Notes under the pieces: model-generated
The model's input: the letters and a program-made list of their open reading frames with translations, nothing else
Database searches by the model: none
What the model was told of the DNA's origin: nothing
Source: Aliiglaciecola lipolytica E3
Lineage (GTDB): Bacteria; Pseudomonadota; Gammaproteobacteria; Enterobacterales; Alteromonadaceae
Assembly: GCF_000314975.1 (NCBI RefSeq)
Contig: NZ_BAEN01000068.1
Location: 1 to 64,000, forward strand
Direction: 5' to 3'
Length of the DNA stretch: 64,000 bases
Shown: positions 41,314 to 50,101 of the stretch, in pieces
How positions within the stretch are numbered: the first letter of the stretch is position 1
How the letters are laid out: each line of letters starts with the position of its first letter
Translations under genes and position numbers: made by a program

Positions 41314-42503
41314 AAGGCTATCTGAGAGCTGATGGCCGCAAAGGTATCCGCAACGTTGTGTTAGTCACATATCTTGTTGAATGTGCACACCATGTTGCCA
41401 GAGCAATTGTGAATAGATACGCACGCAATAACGTTCAGTTAATTGGCTTCCCAGGGTGCTATCCCAACGAATACTCTTTAAAAATAATGGAAAGACTCTG
41501 CACCCACCCCAACGTAGCAGGCGTATTGATTGTCTCTTTAGGTTGCGAAGGATTTAATCGTGAGCAATTGGCCAAAACCATTGAAGAAAGTGGAAGATCT
41601 GTAGACACCTTAGTGATTCAAAAGACCGGTGGAACACGCAAAACGATAGATGCAGGATTAGTCAGCGTTAACGACCTACTGGTTGAAGCTGAAAAAGTTG
41701 ATTTAGTACCCATGGATATTAATGAACTGGTGGTTGGTACGATTTGCGGTGGCTCAGATGGCACAAGTGGGATTAGTGCTAATCCAGCGGTAGGCCATTG
41801 TTTTGATCAGCTTATTGCCAACGACGCTACTTGTATCTTTGAAGAAACCGGAGAGTTGATTGGTTGCGAACAGATTATGGCAGAACGCGCTATAACACCG
41901 GAACTAGGTGCTGAAATAATGAAGTCTGTTGAAAAAGCCGAAGTCTATTATACCAAAATGGGCTATGGCAGCTTTGCTCCTGGTAATGCAGAGGGTGGTT
42001 TAACCACTCAAGAAGAAAAATCTATGGGTGCTTATGCTAAGTCGGGCAGTTCAAAAATTCATGGTCTGATTAAACCGGGCGATCTTACCAGTCAGGGGGG
42101 CTTGTACTTGATGGATGTTGTTCCTGATGGAGAGCCACAATTCGGCTTTCCTAATATTGTAGATAACGCCGAAATAGTTGAAATGATTGCATCAGGTTCA
42201 CATATCATCTTGTTTACCACCGGCAGAGGGTCAGTTGTTGGTTCAGCTATTTCTCCAGTGATTAAGGTTTGCGCTAACCCCGAGACTTACGACAACTTAT
42301 CGGACGATATGGATATCAATGCAGGCAAAATAATCAACGGAGAAGCATCGGTTAGTCAAGTCGGTGACGAAATCTATCAACTTGTGTGCGATGTTGCGCA
42401 AGGTAAGCAGTCAAAATCAGAAGAACTAGGGCATCAAGAATTTGTACTCACCTACAAACGGTTCGAAGACATCGGCCCATCTTGTTTACCCACTGTTCGA
42501 TAA
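41310..42503 (+). CDS. UxaA-family dehydratase large subunit
   Basis: This 397-residue protein is the C-terminal catalytic domain of UxaA-type enzymes as a separate polypeptide. Motifs include GYLRADGRKGIRNVVLVTYL at the start, PGCYPNEYSLKIMERL, GTICGGSDGTSGISANPAVG, FEETGELIGCEQI and TTGRGSVVGSAISPVIKVCA. With the small subunit at 41008 it forms an iron- or manganese-dependent sugar-acid dehydratase, or possibly a sulfo-lyase of the SuyAB type. The divergent GntR/FCD regulator supports a sugar-acid substrate. No transporter or next-step enzyme is adjacent, which is unusual for such a pathway. Confidence 0.92.
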   Translation: MKGYLRADGRKGIRNVVLVTYLVECAHHVARAIVNRYARNNVQLIGFPGCYPNEYSLKIMERLCTHPNVAGVLIVSLGCEGFNREQLAKTIEESGRSVDTLVIQKTGGTRKTIDAGLVSVNDLLVEAEKVDLVPMDINELVVGTICGGSDGTSGISANPAVGHCFDQLIANDATCIFEETGELIGCEQIMAERAITPELGAEIMKSVEKAEVYYTKMGYGSFAPGNAEGGLTTQEEKSMGAYAKSGSSKIHGLIKPGDLTSQGGLYLMDVVPDGEPQFGFPNIVDNAEIVEMIASGSHIILFTTGRGSVVGSAISPVIKVCANPETYDNLSDDMDINAGKIINGEASVSQVGDEIYQLVCDVAQGKQSKSEELGHQEFVLTYKRFEDIGPSCLPTVR

Positions 42504-42788
42504 CTAAGCATTCAATTAACTCGAAGTTTATTATTTGTTTAACATTACACAAAACCAACGATAAGCTTCGATTCATATCTCAATACTCCCTGAAACCCCT
42601 TGATTAAACCGCTCGTCAAATGGTGAGGTTTTGATCTTAGCCTCAAAAAATTTTAGGGGCATCATTCTTGCTTACTCTTAGATATCTAAAATGAAATCGG
42701 CTGTAAATTGCTGTACAAACAGTGCTTTGTTAAATGGCACTGTTGTGATGTATGAAGCATTTACGCATTAAGTGGGAGATATTTACCG

Positions 42789-44999
42789 ATGGATGCCGCC
42801 AATACAATTCTTCAAAATGACGAAGTTTACACACTAAAGAGTACCGCTCGATATGCGGCTCCCGTGGTTGATTGTGCAAATTACTATCGCGCCTTACATG
42901 AGGCGATTGAAAAAGCTCAGCGCTCAATCTTTATAGTAGGTTGGGATATAGATAGTCGTGTCCGCTTACTGAGAGGCGAAGAAGAGAAAGCGTCTGAATT
43001 ACCATCTGTGATCAGTGAACTGATTAATCTGAAGGCGTCAGAAAACCCTGATTTACGCGTTTATTTGCTACGTTGGGATTCGTCCTTAGCTTTTTTCGGG
43101 ATGCGTGAAATATGGGCTAAAGAGGTCTGGGATGAAAAAACACCTGAAAATGTGCATACCGTGCTTGATGGCAGCATACCTATGGGCGGAAGCCAACACC
43201 AAAAGATTGTGATCATTGATGATGAGTTGGCTTTCTCGGGCGGAATGGATGTTGCCGTGCACCGTTGGGACACGCGCGAACACCGCCTTGTTGAACCCGA
43301 GCGCGATGATGGTGATGGAAGCTATGGACCGTTTCACGATGTACAGGTTGCTGTGTCTGGTCCAATCGTTAAAGAATTGTCGAAGTTAGTGCGTTGGCGC
43401 TGGAATAGATTAGTTGATGAAACTCAACAAATAACCGAATCTACAGAACAAAGGCACCCTGACAACACAGATCAATTACCCAACTGTTGGCCGCAAAGTG
43501 TCAAACCGTTACTGGAAAATATTGATTGCGCGGTTTCGCAAACGATCCCCTTTATGGATGATGTCGAGCCGGTTCAAGAAGTGCGAAAAATGCTTTTAGC
43601 ACTCATTGAACAAGCGGAAGAGTTTATTTATATCGAAAATCAATTTGCTAATCGAGGCGAAATTGCAGAAGCCCTAAATCGCCGGCTCAAAGCTTGTCCT
43701 AAATTACGTGTATTAATCGTTAGCTCTTATCAGCCTAAAGGAACGATGGAAACCGAAGCTTATTGGGCTGGGCGCATAGATTTCAAACGCATACTAGAAA
43801 ACGGGATTGAAGATGAACGAGTACTGGTGGCTTATTCTGGATCGACCAACAAAGAAGGCGTTGAGGGGCAAAAACGTGTCCATGCAAAAGTCATGGTGAT
43901 TGACGATGCCTACTTTGTAATCGGTTCATCCAATTTAAGCAACAGGTCAATGTCGTTAGATACTGAGTGTGACTTAACCTTTGTAGCCTCTACGGAAAAG
44001 CATAGAGAGCAAATCGCGTGGTTTAGGAATGATTTGATTAGCGAACACGCGGGGTGGTCGGTCGAAGATGTGCAATCCTTTATCGACGGTGAAAATACGT
44101 TTAAACAATTAACCCAATGTAAAGAAAAGTATGCTTATTGCCTACATGAAGCAGACGATAAGATTTTTACTGATCAGAGCTTACAACAACTTTTGACGCC
44201 TATTGGTGATCCACAGGAGCCTATTGTGCCTTCCATACCTTTGTTTAACGGAAAACGTCTGTCGATCCCTAATCCGAGTAAGCGTGGTCTAGTGATTACT
44301 GCCACGATAGTCATCATTGCACTGCTGGTGGGTGGCGGCTATTTGTTAAGCCAAAACGTAGATTGGATGAGTAAAGACCACTTGCAAGCTTTGCTAGAGT
44401 CTTTACGAGACAGTCCTTGGGCGATTATTGCGGTATGCGGTATTTATATTATTGCTGGAATATTATTTTTTCCGGTCACCGTACTCTCGCTGGCCGTCGC
44501 AATGGTTTTTGGTGCCGTGTGGGGCGTAATTTATGGCATGGCCGGCGTTATGGCCAGTACTGCTGTACTGTTTTTCTTTGGACATTTAATCGGTGATAAA
44601 GGACTACGTAGCTTTATTGGCCCGAAAATAAACAAAATTGACAAAAAATTTGCAGAAAACGGCATTTTCGGTGTCGCCGTAATTAGGATGATCCCCATAG
44701 CCCCATTTAGTTTGGTCAATCTAGTTGCCGGTATCTCATCGATAAAGTTGGTGTACTTTTTAGCGGGGACATTTTTAGGAATGTTACCTCCAATGATAAT
44801 AAAAGGGGTTGTCGGCGGCTCAATTGCAGACATCATCCGCGACCCTACTCCAAAACATATTGGGTTACTGGTTGGTGGTCTTGTGGCGTGGATTCTACTT
44901 GCCTATGGTTCGCAAAAATTGGTTAATTATTTTCAAAACACTCGGGGTAAAAGTAAAAATCTAGAACAATCGGCAACCGAAGTTCACGAGCAAGTATAG
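42789..44999 (+). CDS. Phospholipase D-type protein fused to a VTT (DedA/TVP38) membrane domain
   Basis: This 736-residue protein has two HKD motifs, HQKIVIIDDE (about residue 137) and HAKVMVIDDAYFVIGSSN (about 363), marking an active cardiolipin synthase/phospholipase D fold. After a single span near residue 500, residues 535-715 form a VTT/DedA-like domain (GILFFPVTVLSLAVAMVFGA, RMIPIAPFSLVNLVAG). The fusion is known in several Proteobacteria and suggests phospholipid hydrolysis or transphosphatidylation at the membrane. ATG at 42789 after GGGAG. An EEP-family hydrolase gene follows within 12 bp. Confidence 0.94.
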   Translation: MDAANTILQNDEVYTLKSTARYAAPVVDCANYYRALHEAIEKAQRSIFIVGWDIDSRVRLLRGEEEKASELPSVISELINLKASENPDLRVYLLRWDSSLAFFGMREIWAKEVWDEKTPENVHTVLDGSIPMGGSQHQKIVIIDDELAFSGGMDVAVHRWDTREHRLVEPERDDGDGSYGPFHDVQVAVSGPIVKELSKLVRWRWNRLVDETQQITESTEQRHPDNTDQLPNCWPQSVKPLLENIDCAVSQTIPFMDDVEPVQEVRKMLLALIEQAEEFIYIENQFANRGEIAEALNRRLKACPKLRVLIVSSYQPKGTMETEAYWAGRIDFKRILENGIEDERVLVAYSGSTNKEGVEGQKRVHAKVMVIDDAYFVIGSSNLSNRSMSLDTECDLTFVASTEKHREQIAWFRNDLISEHAGWSVEDVQSFIDGENTFKQLTQCKEKYAYCLHEADDKIFTDQSLQQLLTPIGDPQEPIVPSIPLFNGKRLSIPNPSKRGLVITATIVIIALLVGGGYLLSQNVDWMSKDHLQALLESLRDSPWAIIAVCGIYIIAGILFFPVTVLSLAVAMVFGAVWGVIYGMAGVMASTAVLFFFGHLIGDKGLRSFIGPKINKIDKKFAENGIFGVAVIRMIPIAPFSLVNLVAGISSIKLVYFLAGTFLGMLPPMIIKGVVGGSIADIIRDPTPKHIGLLVGGLVAWILLAYGSQKLVNYFQNTRGKSKNLEQSATEVHEQV

Positions 45000-45011
45000 A
45001 ACTCATTTATT

Positions 45012-45722
45012 ATGTCTATAAAAGTAATTTCATATAATATTCACAGTGGTATCGGAATAGATAACGTATTTGATTATGGACGAATAGGTGAGTTTTTGGC
45101 GAGCCAAAAAGCCGATATTGTTTGTTTGCAAGAAATGGATTTGCGCGCGCTTAATCTTGATAAACACGAGCAAATCGAACGTTTAAAAGCCAACTATTTT
45201 ACCGAATTTATTGCCTCACCTGCCGTATTCACAGAATCTGGCTGGTATGGCAATGCGCTACTGTCACGATTCGCTCATCTTAGTCAGCGATCGGTAGATA
45301 TCAGCGTCGAAACTCGCCAACCACGCAATATTCAAGATGTTCTTTTTAACATAAACGGCCACAAATTACGCATTTTAAATACCCATAAAGGGCTAAAACA
45401 ACATGAACGCTTTGCACAATTCACCCAATTGAACGCGGTTGTTAACGAAATAATCAGCGAAGATGACACCCCACTTTTGGTTGCCGGTGATTTTAACGAA
45501 TGGCAATTTTTCCCGCGAACCCTGCGTAGAATTAACAAAACCCTTAGGCCGATTCCGTTAGGCCCTACTTTCCCAAACAAATTTCCCTTATTCAAACTCG
45601 ATCGTTTTTGGTGCAAACCTGATCAACTAGTCCAACAAGCAAGAGTGCTAAAAACCCCAGAAACACGAGTGTATTCCGATCATTATCCTATACAAGCTGA
45701 GCTTAACTTTGAATTAAGGTGA
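45012..45722 (+). CDS. Endonuclease/exonuclease/phosphatase-family hydrolase
   Basis: This 236-residue EEP-fold protein shows ISYNIHSGIG, CLQEMDLRAL (metal-binding Glu), LNTHKGL, VAGDFNEW and YSDHYPIQAEL, the complete active-site set. It is probably a phosphodiesterase acting on phospholipid headgroups or a DNA-like phosphodiester. It lies 12 bp after the phospholipase D-VTT gene, and this pair recurs in bacteria, suggesting a shared lipid role. It is the last chromosomal gene before the defence island. Confidence 0.92.
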   Translation: MSIKVISYNIHSGIGIDNVFDYGRIGEFLASQKADIVCLQEMDLRALNLDKHEQIERLKANYFTEFIASPAVFTESGWYGNALLSRFAHLSQRSVDISVETRQPRNIQDVLFNINGHKLRILNTHKGLKQHERFAQFTQLNAVVNEIISEDDTPLLVAGDFNEWQFFPRTLRRINKTLRPIPLGPTFPNKFPLFKLDRFWCKPDQLVQQARVLKTPETRVYSDHYPIQAELNFELR

Positions 45723-45891
45723 ATGTTATTCGATGTTTTGGATCTGTTTATCGTTTTAAATTTCACGATTTCAGTAATAACAAGGCCTGCTAAGTACTTT
45801 TGACTCGTTTTTAAGCCCTCTTACTCACCAGTGTACTCACCATAAAGAAATCGAAAAAATTTATGAAAAAAATTAAAAAAATGCTCAATTT

Positions 45892-46158
45892 CTAACTGGG
45901 AAAGTTGGGATATGGGAAACATAAATAACTATCTACGTCAGTACAAACACAAAATGGTGAGTTTAAAGAGACATTCACAGATAACAAGTAATCGTTACGA
46001 GTAATCCAGAATTGTAACCTACTACCAGCTTTAACCAGGTAACATTTATCGGTAGCCCGAACGTGTTTGAGAGTTGTGCGCTCAATAGGTTTTGCCGACC
46101 TTGCTATATCACCAAATTCTACTTTTTTAGCCCTGTCTATAAAGTCCATAGATTTCAT
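45892..46158 (-). CDS. 88-residue hypothetical protein with structured leader
   Basis: ATG at 46158, preceded on the minus strand by AAAGGGG-CTTCT, is chosen over an ATG at 46236 because of this strong ribosome-binding site. The protein starts with a basic helix (MKSMDFIDRAKKVEFGDIAR). I recognise no family. The mRNA leader can form two nested stems (46172-46181 with 46221-46230, and 46190-46197 with 46203-46210) directly upstream of the ribosome-binding site. That suggests translational control. It is the outermost gene on the left side of the island. Confidence 0.45.
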   Translation of the reverse strand: MKSMDFIDRAKKVEFGDIARSAKPIERTTLKHVRATDKCYLVKAGSRLQFWITRNDYLLSVNVSLNSPFCVCTDVDSYLCFPYPNFPS

Positions 46159-46501
46159 AGAAGCCCCTTTCGCTATGAGGTTGGTAAGTTTTAGGCGCTT
46201 GCCGCCTAAAGGCGCGCCATACCTCATGGCCAACACGCACTACGTAGAGAAAAGCCAGTCAAGCTAGAAATCGCCCGAAGGGTTGCGTAGCAAGGGGGCC
46301 CCGCTAGCGGGGTTCCGATTTATGGCTTTACGGGATTTGAACGAAGTGGTTTAGGGGGAAACGAAGTAAAACCTAGGATTACTCTTGCGCTATTATCATC
46401 AGTTGATAAGATATGTGACTTATGTATAAGTGTACAGTTGTAGATTGACTAATTGCTGTTTTTCTATAGTCAATCTAACGAATACACGATTTGAGTAAGT
46501 A
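46159..46501. other. Intergenic region with several strong palindromes
   Basis: It contains the nested stems just described, the perfect palindrome CCCCGCTAGCGGGG at 46299-46312, the sequence CCTAGGATTAC at 46372-46382 (repeated at 55326-55336) and the inverted repeat at 46441-46477. No gene is seen. Confidence 0.6.
46441..46477 (+). promoter_or_regulatory. Perfect 11-bp inverted repeat before the restriction-modification genes
   Basis: TAGATTGACTA (46441-46451) and TAGTCAATCTA (46467-46477) are exact reverse complements separated by 15 bp. They lie 25 bp upstream of the winged-helix gene at 46502. They overlap the likely promoter and form an operator candidate for autoregulation by the winged-helix protein or the methyltransferase. 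Confidence 0.65.
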
Positions 46502-46834
46502 ATGAGAAAAGTTAAACATTCGCGCTGTGTTATTGGGATCAAAGGGCAAAGCCTCGACCCCGATTACCCCGTCGATATCTGGTTCGATTCGATGAAATCG
46601 GTAGCCAATGTGCTGTCGAAAGAAAACCAGCACTTGTTAAAAATAATCGCCGAGCAAGAGCCGCAATCAGTCACCGAGTTGGCCGCGCTTACCGACCGAG
46701 CGGTTAGTAATGTGTCGAGAACATTGAAAACATTGGGCAAGTACAACTTGGTTGAAATGCAAAGTACAAAAAACATGCATCGCCCTACAGTTAACCATCA
46801 AGCATTTTTAGTAGTAGTTAATAATGATCAATAA
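46502..46834 (+). CDS. Winged-helix regulator heading the restriction-modification operon
   Basis: This 110-residue protein has a MarR/HVO_A0114-like winged helix (residues 40-95: LLKIIAEQEPQSVTELAALT and SNVSRTLKTLGKYNLVEM). It overlaps the methyltransferase start by 11 bp and follows a perfect inverted repeat. It probably acts as a controller protein timing methyltransferase and nuclease expression, in the way C proteins do, though it is not of the XRE C-protein type. Confidence 0.82.
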   Translation: MRKVKHSRCVIGIKGQSLDPDYPVDIWFDSMKSVANVLSKENQHLLKIIAEQEPQSVTELAALTDRAVSNVSRTLKTLGKYNLVEMQSTKNMHRPTVNHQAFLVVVNNDQ

Positions 46835-48086
46835 AAGCAACGTCCTTCTACAAGCAGAAGAAATTATTAAGCCCTTAGCAGTTGAGCATGTGCCACAAGA
46901 CAGTGACGTTGAAGCTGTAATTGACCAATGGTTACACGCCATTGCAACCGATAGCCAGTTTTACTGTAATCCAGAAATCAGCAAGCCAGAACAACTCAAA
47001 GAAAGTGTAATCAGTCAGCTACAGCAAAATGGTTTATACACAAAGAGAGTCGAGTTCTTTAATGAGGTATTTGGTGCTTTAAAGCTAAAACCTGATTTTG
47101 ACGGTAAGTTTCGCTTTATCGACTTATTTGCAGGGATCGGTGGGGTTCGACTAGGTTTTCAACAAAATGGCGGCATTTGTGTTTTTTCTTCCGAATTTGA
47201 TAAGCATGCTCAGCAAACCTACAAAAATAATCATGGCGAGATTCCATTTGGCGATATTACAAAGATCCCCGCGAGTGAAATCCCTGATCATGACATTCTT
47301 TTGGCTGGCTTCCCATGCCAACCATTTTCGCATGCAGGCCTTAAACTAGGAATTGAAGATACCCGTGGTACTCTATTTCATGACATAGCCAATATTCTAG
47401 AAACGAAAAAGCCTAAGTTTGCGTTGCTTGAAAATGTGAAAGGTTTAATTAGCCATGATAAAGGCTATACGCTCAAGGTTATTTTAAAAACGCTAACCAA
47501 AATGGGATATAGCTGTAATATTCCTAAAAGTGTTATTGAGCATGGTTCTACAAAGGAAATTCAAGCCTTAGCCAAAGAAATGGTTCTGAAATCAGTGGAC
47601 TTTGGAATACCGCAGAATAGACAGCGCATATACATCGTTTTATGGCGTGATGGCGAAGTTAAAAGTTTTGAGTACCCAAATCCACTAGGTATTGAAGTTA
47701 AAGTTGGTGATATGCTTGAGGAAAACCCAGATCCTAAATTAACTATTTCTGATAGATTATGGGAAGGCCATCAACGTAGAAAAATTGAAAATAAAAAAAA
47801 TGGCAAAGGCTTTGGTTTTGGCTTGGTTACGGAAGCATCCCCCTATACCAATACTATCTCAGCACGATATTACAAAGACGGTAGCGAAGTACTGATTGAT
47901 CAGGTTGGAAAAAATCCTCGGAAGATTAGTCCAAGAGAGGCAGCACGATTACAAGGGTTCCCTGATGAATTTGAACCAAGCGCTTCAAAAGTGCAAGCGT
48001 ATAAACAATTTGGTAATAGCGTTACTGTTAATGTAATTGATGGATTAGCTAAAAAAATTAGGAATATATTAGATGGCATTAATTGA
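46824..48086 (+). CDS. DNA (cytosine-5-)-methyltransferase
   Basis: This 420-residue protein has all key 5mC methyltransferase motifs in order: FIDLFAGIGGVRLGF (I), GFPCQPFSHAG (IV, catalytic Cys), LLENVKGL (VI), FGIPQNRQRIYIVLW (VIII), a target-recognition region about residues 290-370, and YKQFGNSVTVNVIDGL (X). About 85 extra N-terminal residues precede motif I. It overlaps both neighbours, so the three genes are tightly coupled. It protects host sites from the McrB-like/DUF2357 restriction enzyme that follows; the target sequence is unknown. Confidence 0.96.
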   Translation: MINKSNVLLQAEEIIKPLAVEHVPQDSDVEAVIDQWLHAIATDSQFYCNPEISKPEQLKESVISQLQQNGLYTKRVEFFNEVFGALKLKPDFDGKFRFIDLFAGIGGVRLGFQQNGGICVFSSEFDKHAQQTYKNNHGEIPFGDITKIPASEIPDHDILLAGFPCQPFSHAGLKLGIEDTRGTLFHDIANILETKKPKFALLENVKGLISHDKGYTLKVILKTLTKMGYSCNIPKSVIEHGSTKEIQALAKEMVLKSVDFGIPQNRQRIYIVLWRDGEVKSFEYPNPLGIEVKVGDMLEENPDPKLTISDRLWEGHQRRKIENKKNGKGFGFGLVTEASPYTNTISARYYKDGSEVLIDQVGKNPRKISPREAARLQGFPDEFEPSASKVQAYKQFGNSVTVNVIDGLAKKIRNILDGIN

Positions 48087-50016
48087 TTTAAGTGAGAAGT
48101 TCAGAGAAATCAGAAGCTCAGTTGATGGGGTCAACTTTACTGATGTTAAGCTAACAGAAAAATTCAAAAAAGAATATGAGCTTTATCTTAGTGAGAATAG
48201 GGCAAATGGTTACTCTAAAGTAGAGTTTGCTGATTTTTCTACTAAAATCACCACATCAACTGGTAAAGCCATTTTTATCACTAACTTTTGGTTCTATATT
48301 GCTGCAGAGCTTTCTAATTACTTAGATGGTCTATCACAACAAAAAAATATTTTTAAAGATATATATAAGGATACAGATCTTCAACAAGCTGCCGTCGCTC
48401 TAAGAGATGGAGTTTCCGAACAAGAAAAAAGCAAGATTGAAAATTATTTCAGTTCAAAGGGTTATACAAATGATGATCTTGAGTGCTTTTTATCATTCGT
48501 ATCGGATTACAAAAGTTGGGGAGGAGGTAAAACAATAGATCGCAATGATTACTACGTATCCCCATTATTGCAGGCTGGCAATTTGTTGGCAGAAACTCAA
48601 AGTGCAGTAGCTGAAATAGCAAAGCAACTGTCTGAAAACCCAGCACTAAAAAACTCATTTAAGCCCATATTCATACCTAAAGTGCAAAAATCAACGGAAA
48701 CTCTTTTGAGTAATAAAAGTTGGGGATGCTCAAGTTTATCCAAACCATTCCTCCTTCTCGCTGGCATCTCAGGCACAGGTAAAACGCGTTTTGTACGCAA
48801 GCAATCAGAAGCTACCAAAAAGTTTGCAGAGACTTTCGGCTTAACGGTGAGCCGAGACGATATATATTGCTTAACCTCGGTGCGGCCCGATTGGCATGAG
48901 CCGAGTGATTTGCTGGGTTATATCTCCCGTTTAAACGGCGCTGCTAAATATATCACTACCGATGTATTGCAATTTATCGCCAAAGCTTGGCGTGCGATTG
49001 CTGATAGTGGCTTAACTATTGAAGCGCAAGAGAGCGAAGACCAAGGCGAGCGTTTAGTTGTGGCAGGTGAACGCGATGAGCTAGATAAGGTACTGCCTTA
49101 CTGGCTGTGCTTGGATGAAATGAATCTTGCCCCTGTTGAGCAGTATTTTGCTGATTATTTGTCGGTACTGGAAACCCGCGAATGGAGTTGGACAGATGAC
49201 AGCTTTACCTACAGCAGTGATGCCTTATTAAAACCCGCCACCATTAAAGAAGTCGCTGATATAGCAAAGCTGCGTAAAGCCCTAGGCTTTGATGGCGCGC
49301 AATACGATGAGTTGTGGGTACATATTTGCCAATATGGTTTAGGTATTCCGTTTAACCTGTTGGTCGCAGGCACGGTGAATATGGATGAAACCACCCATGG
49401 TTTTTCTCGCAAGGTGATTGACCGAGCGCTGAGCTTTGATTTTGGTGCGTTTTTCCCTAACGACTATAACGACTTCTTCACCCCAACCAGTTGCACTAAA
49501 CGCCTTAGCTATCCTATTTGGTCAAACGCCAGCAAAGTGGATTTAGCTGATACTTTTGATGTTGATGGCACAAAAACGGTTGCGTTTTTATCGGCCGTTA
49601 ATGCAGTGCTAAAAAATACACCGTTTGAGTTGGCGTTCCGTGCGCTCAATGAACTTCTTCTCGCGGTTGCCAGTAGCCACCCCCAAGATGACTTGACTTT
49701 AAAAGCCGTATGGGACGACTTTATGATGTGCAAGGTTCTGCCGCGTATCGAAGGCGATACCGACAAGCTGACCACATCAAATCGCAAGGATTTGCTGGAA
49801 GAGCTTAGCGCTGTGCTTTCAGACCAGTTAGCCCCTATTTGGCAAGCAGAACAAGGCGATAAGAATCAACGCCCTGACTTGTATCGCGAAAAAATAGTGG
49901 CCGATGGTGCTACTGATGAGGAAAAAGTACTTCTAATACCTTGCCGTTCAAAAGCGAAATTGAAGTGGATGAGTGAGCGATTAGCCAGTGCCACCTTTAC
50001 CAGTTTCTGGCCTTAA
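48073..50016 (+). CDS. McrB-like AAA+ NTPase, restriction subunit 1
   Basis: This 647-residue protein has an N-terminal unassigned domain (residues 1-215) and an McrB/MoxR-type AAA+ domain. Walker A is LAGISGTGKTRF (about residue 232), Walker B WLCLDEMNLAPVEQYFADYL (about 343), and sensor region AGTVNMDETTHGFSRKVIDR follows. It overlaps the methyltransferase stop by 14 bp. It is the motor subunit of a McrBC-related type II enzyme, like LlaJI R1 or YdiS of BsuMI, and would use GTP or ATP to activate the DUF2357 nuclease downstream. Confidence 0.9.
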   Translation: MALIDLSEKFREIRSSVDGVNFTDVKLTEKFKKEYELYLSENRANGYSKVEFADFSTKITTSTGKAIFITNFWFYIAAELSNYLDGLSQQKNIFKDIYKDTDLQQAAVALRDGVSEQEKSKIENYFSSKGYTNDDLECFLSFVSDYKSWGGGKTIDRNDYYVSPLLQAGNLLAETQSAVAEIAKQLSENPALKNSFKPIFIPKVQKSTETLLSNKSWGCSSLSKPFLLLAGISGTGKTRFVRKQSEATKKFAETFGLTVSRDDIYCLTSVRPDWHEPSDLLGYISRLNGAAKYITTDVLQFIAKAWRAIADSGLTIEAQESEDQGERLVVAGERDELDKVLPYWLCLDEMNLAPVEQYFADYLSVLETREWSWTDDSFTYSSDALLKPATIKEVADIAKLRKALGFDGAQYDELWVHICQYGLGIPFNLLVAGTVNMDETTHGFSRKVIDRALSFDFGAFFPNDYNDFFTPTSCTKRLSYPIWSNASKVDLADTFDVDGTKTVAFLSAVNAVLKNTPFELAFRALNELLLAVASSHPQDDLTLKAVWDDFMMCKVLPRIEGDTDKLTTSNRKDLLEELSAVLSDQLAPIWQAEQGDKNQRPDLYREKIVADGATDEEKVLLIPCRSKAKLKWMSERLASATFTSFWP

Positions 50017-50101
50017 TGAGTCGGTGCTGTTTGATGCCTTCAGCAATGAATGCAACCTATAAGCAGAACCCGTACAGTGATGGTGTAAGGAGTGGTAGGG
50101 A

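Noticed and set aside
46325-46365. tRNA gene on the minus strand, because of a GTTCAAATCC T-loop-like sequence
   Set aside because: The T-stem does not pair, the distance to the possible CCA end is too short and no anticodon arm is found.
46445-46470. Promoter TTGACT - TATAGT within the inverted repeat
   Set aside because: The spacer is only 14 bp, too short for sigma-70. The repeat itself explains both sequences.
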